Of a stretch of 64,000 nucleotides of DNA, positions 55,395 through 63,855 are shown in pieces (position 1 is the stretch's first letter; each line of letters opens with the position of its first letter). The position numbers and the translations under genes were made by a program. The notes beneath the pieces are model-generated. The model had not been told where the DNA came from. It did no database searches and saw only the letters and a list, made by a program, of their open reading frames with translations. The DNA is from Desulfosudis oleivorans Hxd3 (GTDB taxonomy: Bacteria > Desulfobacterota > Desulfobacteria > Desulfobacterales > Desulfosudaceae), in the NCBI RefSeq assembly GCF_000018405.1, contig NC_009943.1:2545001-2609000 (forward strand), written 5' to 3'.

Positions 55395-55423
55395 CCCGGA
55401 TATTTCATGAAATATCCGGGCTA
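55392..55423. repeat. Perfect 32-bp palindrome containing two convergent stop codons
   Basis: TAGCCCGGATATTTCA is followed directly by its exact reverse complement. The first TAG is the stop of the radical SAM gene; the last CTA is the stop (TAG, minus strand) of the CDF gene. As RNA it forms a 16-bp stem in both directions, so it may act as a bidirectional transcript end, though there is no T-run. Confidence 0.85.
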
Positions 55424-56026
55424 GCCTCCCTGCCCCACCGCTTTTGCCTCCCCCAGAATCCGGACACCACCACGCACCACGATAAAGGCAATCACCGCGC
55501 CGATCACCAGATCCGGAAGCCGTGTGCCCAGCACCATGACCAGGGCCCCGGACAGGATCACCCCCAGATTGGCGATCACGTCATTGGTAGAGAATATCCA
55601 GGAGGCCCGCATATGAACACCCCCCTGCCGGTGTTTGGAGAGGAGCAGCAGGCAGGAGATATTGGCCGCCAGGGCCACGGTGCCTATCGTTATCATCAGC
55701 AGGCTCACCGGCTCACTGCCGTAGACAAACCGGCGGGCCACGTCAACAAGAACGCCCAGGCCCAGAAGCATCTGGAGGACGCCGCTGGCTCTGGCGGCGC
55801 CGGTCTGCATGCCCGGGGACCGGCCCACGGCATAAAGCGAGATGGCGTAAACAAAAGCATCGGCCAGCATGTCCAGAGAGTCGGCAACCAGGCCCGAAGA
55901 CTCTCCCCACCATCCGGCCCCTGCTTCAACGACAAACATGACGCCGTTGATGACAAGAAGCATCCAGAGGGTGTTTCGTTCCAGCCGGGCCGCCTCCGAA
56001 GGGCTGCAGCAATCGCAATCAGGCAT
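55421..56026 (-). CDS. Cation diffusion facilitator-like transporter, short
   Basis: 201 aa with six likely membrane segments. CDF signatures: ADSLDMLADAFVYAISLYAV (TM2 metal site Asp pair) and FSTNDVIANLGVILSG (TM5), where the first ligand position of the usual HxxxD is Ser. The cytoplasmic C-terminal domain of longer CDFs is absent. The N-terminus MPDCDCCSPSEA is Cys-rich and might bind metal. CGGGAGGTTTAAAA precedes the ATG. Metal specificity unknown. Confidence 0.88.
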   Translation of the reverse strand: MPDCDCCSPSEAARLERNTLWMLLVINGVMFVVEAGAGWWGESSGLVADSLDMLADAFVYAISLYAVGRSPGMQTGAARASGVLQMLLGLGVLVDVARRFVYGSEPVSLLMITIGTVALAANISCLLLLSKHRQGGVHMRASWIFSTNDVIANLGVILSGALVMVLGTRLPDLVIGAVIAFIVVRGGVRILGEAKAVGQGG

Positions 56027-56042
56027 TTTTAAACCTCCCGCA

Positions 56043-56699
56043 TCAGACCATACGGATCGTCAGTTCCACGCCCTGCCCGGAGACAGTCCCATGGGCGTAG
56101 CGGCCATTGGCAAACAGGCCGGGATTGACAATCGAAGTGTCACCGATTGTGTCCATGCCGCAGGCCTCATGGATATGGCCGGTAAAGCAGGCAAGGGGCC
56201 GCCGGGTCTCAATGAACCGGCGTACCGCATGGCTTCCCACGTGGGTTCCGTTGCTCAGGCGGTCGCACAGGGTGTGAATCGGCGGCTGGTGGGAGACCAG
56301 AACAAAGGGAAGCCCTTCCGGCAGCCGGGCCGCGGCCTGGTTTAAAACCCCCTCCAGTTCGGCCTCGGAATATTCGCCCGGTGTTCCAAAGGGGGTCACA
56401 AGGGAACCGCCCAGGCCCACAAACCCCACACCGTTGACCACCCGGCAGTCGCCATGAATGTTGATCCCCCGGCTGGAAAAGACCTGCCCCACCTCGGGAA
56501 AGTCGCAGTTCCCCGGAACGGCCAGCACCCGCGCTCCGTGGTGCTCAAAGGCGTCCACCACAGCCATGGCTTCCGCTTGACGGCCGAAATTGGTCACATC
56601 CCCGACCAGTACCACTACGTCGGCGGATTGCAGGACCTCGGCCATTGGATCAACCGCCACGGTGCGACCGTGAATGTCGGCGCATCCTAGAATAATCAT
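56043..56699 (-). CDS. Metallophosphoesterase (YfcE/MJ0936-like)
   Basis: 218 aa calcineurin-like fold: CADIHG (D-x-H), VVLVGDVTNFG (GDxxx), VPGNCDFPE (GNxD), VSHQPP and FTGHIHEACG (GHxH), all dimetal ligands in order. The family includes phosphodiesterases of uncertain natural substrate. GAAAGGCATG region provides the ribosome site. Same strand as and downstream of the OYE gene. Confidence 0.92.
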   Translation of the reverse strand: MIILGCADIHGRTVAVDPMAEVLQSADVVVLVGDVTNFGRQAEAMAVVDAFEHHGARVLAVPGNCDFPEVGQVFSSRGINIHGDCRVVNGVGFVGLGGSLVTPFGTPGEYSEAELEGVLNQAAARLPEGLPFVLVSHQPPIHTLCDRLSNGTHVGSHAVRRFIETRRPLACFTGHIHEACGMDTIGDTSIVNPGLFANGRYAHGTVSGQGVELTIRMV

Positions 56700-56747
56700 C
56701 GAATCATGCCTTTCAAAACAGCCGGGACCGGCACATGCATTACCGGG

Positions 56748-58013
56748 CTATGCCCGCAGGCGCCGGGTCTGGTTGGTGCGCCAGGTGGAGGCAACCATCA
56801 CCTTGATAAAAGAGACAAGGCCGCTTTCATTGGGCCTGGGGTTTTTCCCTTTTGCCATGCGCCGCAGCTGACGGCTGTACCAGGCCACCTCCATGAGGGC
56901 CGTCTTGTCCAGAAACCGGATGCCGGTGGTGATGGGCCGAATGGTCACGGTGGGGGGACGGCCCGTCAAAATGGTGTTCGCGTAATCGGGGTCCACGGCC
57001 AGGGGCCGGGCCATGCCGATCATATCCAGGCTGTCGTCGGCCAGGGCACCGGCCATGGCACCGGCGGTTCGAAATCCGCCGGTCACGGCCAGGGGTACCT
57101 TCACCGCCTTTCTCGCGCTTTTTGCAAACTCCAGAAAATAGGCCTCCCGTTCACTGTCGATGCCGGAAGCTTTTCTGCCGCTCATGGCCGGGGCTTCATA
57201 GGTGCCGCCGGAAATCTCCACCAGGTCCACCCCTTCGGCGGCCAGGGCCGCGATCACCTCCATGGATTCGGTTTCGGAAAATCCGCCCCGCTGAAAATCG
57301 GCCGAGTTGAGTTTGATGGCCACGGGAAAGGATGTCCCCACCGCGCTTCGAATGCGACGATAGGCCTCCAGCACGAACCGGCGGCGGTTCTGCGCGCTGC
57401 CGCCCCAAGCGTCGGTGCGCCGGTTGTGATGGGGCGAAAGAAACTGGCTCACCAGGTATCCGTGCGCCCCGTGAATCTGAACCCCGGTAAACCCGGCCTT
57501 TTTCACGATGGAAGCGGCCCGGGCAAACCGGTCCAGCACATCTTCAATTTCCGCTTCGGTCATCTCCCTCGGGGTGACAAAAAACCGTTGCAGCTCTTTT
57601 CGAAAAGGAATCGCCGACGGCGCCACAGATTCCGTGTTCAATCCCCGGGGCACCTGCTTGCCCGGATGGTTCAGCTGAATCCAGCACTGGGTGTTGTTTT
57701 TTGTACCGGCCCGGGCCCAGGCGGAAAGCAGCGCCATGTCCTGTTCGTCCTCAATGGCCACGTTATAGGGCTCGCCCAGGGCCCGGCGGTCAATCATGAC
57801 ATTGCCGGATACCAGCAGACCCGCGCCGCCGCCGGCCCAGCGGTCATAGAGGGTGACCAGGCCGGGGGTCATGTGATTGTCAACGGTTCCCAGGGCTTCG
57901 GACATGGCCGACTTCATGAGACGGTTCTTTATCTCCTGGCCACAGGGAAGGATAAATGGCCGATTGATCAAGGCCTCGGGCGTCTGGCTGGCGGGGGAAT
58001 CTTTCTGATTCAT
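56748..58013 (-). CDS. NADH:flavin oxidoreductase, Old Yellow Enzyme family
   Basis: 421 aa FMN TIM-barrel ene-reductase. Signatures: IQLNHPGKQVPRG, GFTGVQIHGAHGYLVSQFLSPHHNRRTDAWGG-type core (positions about 165-195), LVEISGGTYEAP and the C-terminal MIGMARPLAVDPDY. Length fits single-domain OYE; the Fe-S/FAD extension of 2,4-dienoyl-CoA reductase is absent. AAAGGATTCGTTGTC precedes the ATG. Substrate unknown. Confidence 0.93.
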   Translation of the reverse strand: MNQKDSPASQTPEALINRPFILPCGQEIKNRLMKSAMSEALGTVDNHMTPGLVTLYDRWAGGGAGLLVSGNVMIDRRALGEPYNVAIEDEQDMALLSAWARAGTKNNTQCWIQLNHPGKQVPRGLNTESVAPSAIPFRKELQRFFVTPREMTEAEIEDVLDRFARAASIVKKAGFTGVQIHGAHGYLVSQFLSPHHNRRTDAWGGSAQNRRRFVLEAYRRIRSAVGTSFPVAIKLNSADFQRGGFSETESMEVIAALAAEGVDLVEISGGTYEAPAMSGRKASGIDSEREAYFLEFAKSARKAVKVPLAVTGGFRTAGAMAGALADDSLDMIGMARPLAVDPDYANTILTGRPPTVTIRPITTGIRFLDKTALMEVAWYSRQLRRMAKGKNPRPNESGLVSFIKVMVASTWRTNQTRRLRA

Positions 58014-58031
58014 GACAACGAATCCTTTCGG

Positions 58032-58475
58032 TTATTGTGTTTTCTCCGGGAACGACACATGGTGGGCGTCGACAAGGCCGTCCAGATAAAGGGCCGCGGC
58101 AATGTCGATGCGGATCAACACGGCATCCTCGTGGTTCACAAAGGCGTGCATGTACGGATGGTCCGTTAAAAACAGACCGTAAATGCGCTCTTTTTCCGAC
58201 AGGTCGGCCACCTCAAAACAGGTACCCTCCAGGGTCAGCGCCCGGGGGCGGGGGGTGTCGCGGGTATCGATCAGCAGGCTCACCGCCGGATTACCGGTCA
58301 GGTTTCCAAACTTCCGGGTGTGGCGATGGGTCACCATGTAGACCGCCGCGCCATCGGATGCCGCTACATAAGCCATGAGAGAACAGTAAGGCCGGTTGTT
58401 GTTGGCCGTGGCCAGAACGCAGTGCCGGCCGTTTTGAATCAGGGTGTGCACCTGGCGGTTAATAGTATCGGTCAT
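58032..58475 (-). CDS. Pyridoxamine 5'-phosphate oxidase-like FMN-binding protein
   Basis: 147 aa from ATG 58475 with AGAAGAGGCC upstream (open frame continues to 58667 without homology). Split-barrel PPOX fold: GRHCVLATANNNRPYCSLMAYVA, VYMVTHRHTRKFGNLTGNPAVSLLID, ALTLEGTCFEV. Binds flavin or F420/heme; small members often act on electrophiles. Ends 18 bases before the OYE gene start on the same strand, so an operon is likely. Confidence 0.9.
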   Translation of the reverse strand: MTDTINRQVHTLIQNGRHCVLATANNNRPYCSLMAYVAASDGAAVYMVTHRHTRKFGNLTGNPAVSLLIDTRDTPRPRALTLEGTCFEVADLSEKERIYGLFLTDHPYMHAFVNHEDAVLIRIDIAAALYLDGLVDAHHVSFPEKTQ

Positions 58476-58602
58476 AAGGCCTCTTCTGGGTAAATGATGG
58501 TTTTTACCCTCATGCGACAGCTGAAGGGAAACATTGCAAAAAAAAGAAAAAACCACTATACCATATTCAAAACAGACGATACACATGCCACGGGAGAGGA
58601 TC

Positions 58603-59088
58603 ATGAACAGGCCCTGGATCATCGGTATCATGGGCGGCGGCGATGCCGCCGCCGAGGCCCTGGACAATGCCTACCGGCTGGGCTGCCTGGTGGCGCAACA
58701 CAAATGGTGCCTGCTCAACGGCGGCCGGGACGCGGGCGTCATGGCGGCATCGGCCAGGGGGGCCTTTGAAAACGGCGGGCTCACTGTTGGCATTCTGCCG
58801 GGCACCACCCTTCACACCGCCTCTCCCCATATCACCATTCCCATTCGCACCGGCATGGGCATGGCCCGAAACTGCATCAACGTACTGTCCAGCGACGTGG
58901 TGGTGGCCTGCCCCGGCGGCCCGGGCACGCTTTCTGAAATCGCCCTGGCCCTGAAGTCAGACAGGCCGGTGATCACCATGGGGTTTTCCCTGCCGGCCCT
59001 GCCCGGCCTTTCCATAGGCACCGGCCGCCTCTTATCCGCCGACACCCCGGAGGCGGTTGTGGGCCTCATTGAAAAACTGCTTCAATAG
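58603..59088 (+). CDS. TIGR00725/LOG-like nucleotide-binding protein
   Basis: 161 aa from ATG 58603 (GAGAGGATC upstream). Rossmann-like with IIGIMGGGDAAAEALDNAYRLG, LLNGGRDAGVMAASARGAFENGG, and CPGGPGTLSEIALAL, the PGGxGTxxE motif of LOG/lysine-decarboxylase-like proteins. True LOG enzymes release ribose from cytokinin nucleotides; the TIGR00725 group is related but uncharacterised. Confidence 0.88.
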   Translation: MNRPWIIGIMGGGDAAAEALDNAYRLGCLVAQHKWCLLNGGRDAGVMAASARGAFENGGLTVGILPGTTLHTASPHITIPIRTGMGMARNCINVLSSDVVVACPGGPGTLSEIALALKSDRPVITMGFSLPALPGLSIGTGRLLSADTPEAVVGLIEKLLQ

Positions 59089-59123
59089 CCCGTGCATTTA
59101 ATGGGACAGATGAGATGACACGG

Positions 59124-60326
59124 CTATTCCGCAGGAAAGTGTTCCTCCAGAAACGCTCTGGCCAGCCGCTGCACACAGATGTTTTCCGGCCCGTGAAAGG
59201 GGTTCTGGTACGGGTCCATGCTGAGGATAATGCCCATCAGTGCCCTGGCCTCGCTTTTTTTGCCCACATGGTAAAGCACCTCGGCTTTGGCAAAATGGGT
59301 ATACAAATAAGTGGGATAGGCAATAACGGCCAGTTCCAGCCCCATGGCCACCGTGTCGATGGTGTATCCCGCGAGGCCCAGCCCCTTTTCCGCCACCCAT
59401 CCCCCTTTTTCGATGATCGTGGCTGTTGAGATCAACGGGCCGCAATAAAAATAGGTGGTGTTTTCATTGGCGGTAAACACCAGGTGATCCATGATGGTGT
59501 TCAGATACCGGGCCTTGACAAGAATATTGGCGTTCTCAATGGAGCGCGCCAGGTTGAGCTGCCGCCAGTAGTGGGCCGGCACGAAATGAGGATCAATGTC
59601 AAGTGCTTTTAAACCGTAGTCGTTGCCCTTTTTAAAACAGGGCAGTGCCGTGTCATGATCCCCCACCGAAATATAGTAGTATCCCAGGTAGTAGTTGCCC
59701 CGGGCCGCCCAGGTCTGGGCCAGCAGGTCTTCCGGCCGGTCCCCGGCGATCTTTTCAAAAACAGCCACCGCCTGTTTACCCTTTTCAATATCCTCCCGCA
59801 GATCCCAGGTGGCAAGGGTCTCCCTGAACTCGGGCAGATCCAGCTCGGGCAGGGCCCGGCCCACCGGGGCCGGCAGTTTTTCCACCCACGTGGCCGCGTA
59901 GGTCTTTTGAATGTAATCCAGATCCGCGTATGAAGAGACCGCCGTGATCAGCAATTTCATGGCCGTCATATCGACCCCGTCAAGGGAAACCGCCTTTGCC
60001 GCATAACTTTCGGCCTGTTTCAGGGATTCGATTCTCTCTTTTCTTTGATGGCGGGCCTTTAGATAATAGCCTTGGGAAAGCCACAAATTGACCGCCAGGC
60101 TGTCCGGCTGGGCAGCCTCCAGCCGATGCAGCACCGCGATCAGGTCGTCGATGTTCTTTCCGTCCCAATGGTCCTCCCACAGCACGGCTACCTCTTGCCA
60201 CAGGGGATCGTTCCCGGGAAGGGGAAAGTTCATCTCCCATGCCCCCTGGGAGGAGAACACGCCGGTGGCGATAAAAACCACCAGCAGGCAGGCATACACC
60301 CCGCTTTTTATTAAATTCCGTATCAT
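59124..60326 (-). CDS. Periplasmic TPR-type protein
   Basis: 400 aa from ATG 60326 with GTGGAGGCGCC upstream. Signal peptide about 1-29 (SGVYACLLVVFIATGVFSSQGA). Helical repeats through the length, e.g. DSLAVNLWLSQGYYLKARHQ, AARGNYYLGYYYISVGDHDTALPCFKKG and FAKAEVLYHVGKKSEARALMGI are TPR-like. It recalls the T component of some TRAP-type systems, but no TRAP genes are near, so this is only a hint. Downstream of the START pseudogene. Confidence 0.78.
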   Translation of the reverse strand: MIRNLIKSGVYACLLVVFIATGVFSSQGAWEMNFPLPGNDPLWQEVAVLWEDHWDGKNIDDLIAVLHRLEAAQPDSLAVNLWLSQGYYLKARHQRKERIESLKQAESYAAKAVSLDGVDMTAMKLLITAVSSYADLDYIQKTYAATWVEKLPAPVGRALPELDLPEFRETLATWDLREDIEKGKQAVAVFEKIAGDRPEDLLAQTWAARGNYYLGYYYISVGDHDTALPCFKKGNDYGLKALDIDPHFVPAHYWRQLNLARSIENANILVKARYLNTIMDHLVFTANENTTYFYCGPLISTATIIEKGGWVAEKGLGLAGYTIDTVAMGLELAVIAYPTYLYTHFAKAEVLYHVGKKSEARALMGIILSMDPYQNPFHGPENICVQRLARAFLEEHFPAE

Positions 60327-60370
60327 GGCGCCTCCACTGAAAAATGATGTTACAGAAAAAGCGGTCACGG

Positions 60371-60573
60371 TTACCGGACCTCTTTAACCCGCTGTCTTCT
60401 GCCTTCCATATACGCGTTCAGGCTGCTTTTGAAAAGCCTGGCGTTCATCCAGCCCGGCACCGGGCCGAGACCTCTACGATGAGCACGTAGTAGTAGAGGG
60501 CTCGGGAACCGTCGCCATGAGGCTCGATATATTCAAGCCCCTGAATCCTTGACCCACACGCGCCTTCCTTCAC
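60371..60573 (-). pseudogene. Truncated, frameshifted START/SRPBCC-domain remnant
   Basis: On the minus strand a GTG (60573) overlapping the ispD stop as GTGA opens VKEGACGSRIQGLEYIEP... to YYYVLIVEVSAR; one base of frame shift later the coding sense continues VPGWMNARLFKSSLNAYMEG... to a TAA at 60371. Restoring one G in the CCCGG run near 60474 would rejoin the frames. The piece resembles only the C-terminal 65 residues of START-type lipid-binding proteins (about 200 aa). Confidence 0.6.
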
Positions 60574-61256
60574 AGGACCTCGGCCAGGGCCTGGGCCAGG
60601 GCCATGTCATCGGGCGTGGTAATCTTGATGTTGCCCGACGATCCGGTTACCACCCGGACCTTTTTGCCCAGCCGCAGCAGCAGGGATGCGTCATCGGTCA
60701 CCCGCCACCCCCGCGTTACCGCCGTCCTGTGGGCCTCCACAATGACGCCGTACCGGAACGCCTGGGGCGTCTGGACCTGCCATACGCCGTTGCGGTCAAC
60801 GATCCGGTCCGCCACATGGTCGGGCGTGACCGCGGCCAGGGTATCGGCGGCTGGAATGGCGGCCATGCAGCCGTCCGCGTCCGCCAGGCCCGTCAGGCAG
60901 GCATTCATCAGGTCGCAGGTGACAAAGGGCCTGACCCCGTCATGAATCAGCACCACGTCATCAGCGCCCCCGCCCACTGCCGCAAGCCCGTTCAAAACCG
61001 ACGCCTGCCGCTCGGCTCCGCCCGACGCCATGTGAATATCGCATGCCGCTGTAACATGAGGAAGAACGTGCGTCCTGCAGTAATCCCTCTCCGCGTCGGC
61101 CACCACCAGGACCACCGTGTCGATGGTTTTGCAGGCGCAGACCGCATTCAGGGTATGGCACAGCAGCGGCTTTCCGGCAAGCGGCTGGTACTGCTTGGCA
61201 AGATTGCCGCCGAACCGGGTGCCCTGTCCGGCAGCCACAATAATAGCGCTGTTCAT
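60570..61256 (-). CDS. ispD: 2-C-methyl-D-erythritol 4-phosphate cytidylyltransferase
   Basis: 228 aa, full length. Makes CDP-methylerythritol in the MEP isoprenoid pathway. IIVAAGQGTRFGGNLAKQYQPLAGKPLL (nucleotide-binding signature, positions 5-32), VASGGAERQASVLNGL-type segment, VLIHDGVRPFVT, QTPQAFRYG and TDDASLLLRLG are conserved. No ispF adjoins or is fused. The ribosome site is weak. Its TGA overlaps the GTG of the START remnant. Confidence 0.95.
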   Translation of the reverse strand: MNSAIIVAAGQGTRFGGNLAKQYQPLAGKPLLCHTLNAVCACKTIDTVVLVVADAERDYCRTHVLPHVTAACDIHMASGGAERQASVLNGLAAVGGGADDVVLIHDGVRPFVTCDLMNACLTGLADADGCMAAIPAADTLAAVTPDHVADRIVDRNGVWQVQTPQAFRYGVIVEAHRTAVTRGWRVTDDASLLLRLGKKVRVVTGSSGNIKITTPDDMALAQALAEVL

Positions 61257-61327
61257 AGTCGATTGTCGCGGAAAGTTTTTTGACCGTCGTTGCGCCGGGT
61301 CATTTTCGCCCCATTCCGGCGCGTCTT

Positions 61328-62638
61328 TTATTTGAGGTAATCCAGTTCTTTCGGCAATGGAATGCCCTTGCCCATGCTGTTTTCACCGTAGTTGACACCG
61401 GCCAGAACCTCGATGTCCCCCAAGGCCCGGGCATCTCCTTCAAACACCACCCGGGTGATCTTCTCTTTGTCGATCTTACCGCCGGCCCACTGGATATCAA
61501 GCACGCTGCCGGCATCGAACCGGTCCTCCCCCACCCGCAGATAGACCTCGCCGCCGTAATGCTGGACGATCTTGGCCACCAGCAGGCTGGGACGGCTGTG
61601 AAACCCCAGTTTCACCGGGATTCCCACCTCAATGGCCCCCCGCTCGATATTCTCGTTCAAAATCACCTGGGCCAGCTTTTTCCCGTCGGACAGAAAGTGA
61701 ACCGCGTAATAGAGACCATAATTGATAATCCGGTCCAGCAGCAATCTTTCGTCCACAATAGCCGACAGGCTCTCCGTCACCGACCGGAAGAGATTTTTCT
61801 GGGTGCCCCGGATGCCGAACAGGTGCCGCTCGTAAAAGTGAAGCAGCTTGCCGGTAAACTCCAAGAGGTGGAGCACGATGGAAAAATAGCTGCGGAGCTG
61901 TTTGAGCTTCCGGTCCCCGAAACGCAGCCCGCCATAGATGATATAGGTGTCAAACGAGGATTGCAGATTATGCACCAGCACCTCGAACCGCCGCATCTCC
62001 ACTTCATTGATCTTGGCCGGCACCAGGGTCTCAATCTGTTCCGTATCGCACTTTTCGTAAACGCCGTAATGTTCGAAGCCCTTGACGATGTTTAAAAACT
62101 CGCTGGTCACCTTGACGATGTGCCGCTGCTGGCGGTCCGGTTTTTCATCGTCAATGTCAAACTCCAGCATATCGCCGGTCACCACGCTGGGAAAATCGTT
62201 CTGTGAATAATTTTCCGACGGTACGGGAATCTCCAGCCGGGCCGCCTCGGCCATTATAACAGGGGCCAGGTTCAGAATGGTCTGGCCGAGAAACTCCCGG
62301 GTGGCGGCCCCCTCTTTCTCAAAGTCCTCTGTGTTCACCAGATCATAAAACACCAGCCGGTTGGAGATGTGCTCCTGAATATATCCGCTCAGGCTCAGGT
62401 AACGGACCGTGGCGGTCAGCTCCCGGTAAAAATACCAGTTCTTATTGTTCTTGGCGCCGTGAAAATCGAGAAAATCTTCCAGCAGGTGGGAAGAGGCGAT
62501 CAGCTTGGAATAGAGCTTCTTAGTGAACAGGCATTCGGGATCCCGGCAGGTAGCCAGGTACTTGAAGCATTGATGATACTCACCTGAATAGACACGCAGC
62601 TTTTCAAAAAAGCTGATGTTGCAGTAAGGAAGGGACAC
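61328..62638 (-). CDS. Large uncharacterised protein with C-terminal HPr-like domain
   Basis: 436 aa from a GTG with CCGGAGGCAGCAGC upstream. Residues 1-340 are a helical domain I do not recognise (many Tyr/Phe, e.g. YHQCFKYLATCRDPECLF, FGDRKLKQLRSYFSIVLHLLEF). Residues about 340-425 match HPr of the phosphotransferase system: GFHSRPSLLVAKIV keeps the phosphorylatable His (His347) and Arg, and DAGSVLDIQWAGG occupies the regulatory-Ser loop. It should accept phosphate from EI; the large domain may be the regulated output. An EIIA gene is at 17116. Confidence 0.82.
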   Translation of the reverse strand: MSLPYCNISFFEKLRVYSGEYHQCFKYLATCRDPECLFTKKLYSKLIASSHLLEDFLDFHGAKNNKNWYFYRELTATVRYLSLSGYIQEHISNRLVFYDLVNTEDFEKEGAATREFLGQTILNLAPVIMAEAARLEIPVPSENYSQNDFPSVVTGDMLEFDIDDEKPDRQQRHIVKVTSEFLNIVKGFEHYGVYEKCDTEQIETLVPAKINEVEMRRFEVLVHNLQSSFDTYIIYGGLRFGDRKLKQLRSYFSIVLHLLEFTGKLLHFYERHLFGIRGTQKNLFRSVTESLSAIVDERLLLDRIINYGLYYAVHFLSDGKKLAQVILNENIERGAIEVGIPVKLGFHSRPSLLVAKIVQHYGGEVYLRVGEDRFDAGSVLDIQWAGGKIDKEKITRVVFEGDARALGDIEVLAGVNYGENSMGKGIPLPKELDYLK

Positions 62639-62684
62639 GCTGCTGCCTCCGGTTCGAGAACGCCACTGTCAAAAGGGATAGAAA

Positions 62685-63087
62685 GACGGTTGAAGCTGCG
62701 CGTAAGCCGAATTCTGTGTCCGGCGCGGGTTACCCCTTGCCGGCCGACGATCATTCCTCTCGGGACGCCGGTTGCCCGACGCCTCATGCGACCTACCCGG
62801 GGACTTGGACGGGCCGCCCTCAAACGTCCCCCTATTTGGTCTTGCACCGGGTGGGGTTTACCTAGCTTCCCCGGTCACCCGGGGAACTGGTGCGCTCTTA
62901 CCGCACCTTTTCACCCTTACCAAAAGAGCAGCGCTCCTTTGGCGGTATCTTTTCTGTGGCACTTTCCTTCATGTCGCCATGACTTCACGTTATGAAGCAC
63001 CCTGCCCTGTGGTGTTCGGACTTTCCTCCAAAGCGGCAGGCCAATGCCTTGACCGCTTCAGCGATCGTCTGCGCAACTTCAACCGTC
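62685..63087 (-). ncRNA. rnpB: RNase P RNA, bacterial class A
   Basis: About 403 nt. Conserved blocks on the minus strand, in order: GAGGAAAGTCCGAACACC, ACAGGGCAGGGTG, GGTAAACCCCACCCGG, AGACCAAATAGGG, GAGGAATGATCG and ACAGAATTCGGCTTA. The ends pair as helix P1 (GACGGTTGAAG with CTTCAACCGTC). This is the catalytic RNA that trims tRNA 5' leaders. It starts nine bases after the zinc-ribbon gene, as a separate or shared transcript. Confidence 0.96.
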
Positions 63088-63096
63088 CGTAAACCA

Positions 63097-63828
63097 TTAC
63101 TCCTGTGAATTACCGTTATGATAAATGATTCTAGTGCAAAACGGACAATATTTCAATGTGGTGGAGCGGTGCAATTCGTTATAGGTCTGGGGCGGTATAT
63201 TCATGAAGCATCCCTGGCAGACGTAATTTTCCACCGCCGCCAGAACGGCGCCGGTGGGCACCCGCTTGCGGACCTGCTGGTAAGCGCCCATCAGCCCCGG
63301 AGGAACCCTGCCCCGCACCGATTGTGCCGCACTGTCGAGTTCGGCAAGCTCCTGCTCCAGTCCGGCGCGTTCCGTTTCCACCTGCGCCTCTTCTTCCGCG
63401 ATACGCTCTTTCTCCGCGTCGCAGTCCTTTCGCTCCTCCATCAGGGCCGCTTCCTCGGTCTCCACAGAAAAAAGCAGATCCAGCATCTGGTCCTCGATTT
63501 TGGCGGACTGCCGCTTGAGATCATCAATCTCCTTTAACACGGCCTGGTACTCCTTGTTGTTCTTGATGGCAAAAAGCTTGGCATCACTTTTTTTAATGGC
63601 ATCCTGCCGGCTTTTGACCTCCTGCTCCAAATCCTTGTAGGTTTTCCGCTTTTCCAGAACCCGGGCCTCTTTTTCCTGAAACCGCTGTTCCACCTCCTGT
63701 CGCGCCCTGTCCAACCGGGCCAGTCGCTCCGGCACTTGCCTTAAAACCGCGGCGACCCGGTCCTTGCTGCTCTCCGTTTCCTGAAGCGCCACCAGGACCG
63801 CCATCTCATCTCTGGTTATCTCAACCAT
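63097..63828 (-). CDS. Coiled-coil protein with C-terminal C4 zinc ribbon
   Basis: 243 aa. A long antiparallel coiled coil (about 20-180, e.g. RFQEKEARVLEKRKTYKDLE, and the conserved AIKNNKEYQAVLKEID) ends in a zinc ribbon YVCQGCFMNIPPQ...YCPFCTRIIY (two CxxC pairs). It matches the C4-type zinc-ribbon family (CT398/CdsZ-like), of which a nucleic-acid or secretion adaptor role is proposed. AGAGGCA precedes the ATG. Flanked by nif3 and rnpB. Confidence 0.9.
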   Translation of the reverse strand: MVEITRDEMAVLVALQETESSKDRVAAVLRQVPERLARLDRARQEVEQRFQEKEARVLEKRKTYKDLEQEVKSRQDAIKKSDAKLFAIKNNKEYQAVLKEIDDLKRQSAKIEDQMLDLLFSVETEEAALMEERKDCDAEKERIAEEEAQVETERAGLEQELAELDSAAQSVRGRVPPGLMGAYQQVRKRVPTGAVLAAVENYVCQGCFMNIPPQTYNELHRSTTLKYCPFCTRIIYHNGNSQE

Positions 63829-63855
63829 TGCCTCTGTCTCCGAAACATGATGAAT

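Noticed and set aside
56706-58169. Plus-strand 487-codon frame opposite the OYE gene
   Set aside because: Antisense shadow without motifs; OYE signatures are intact on the minus strand.
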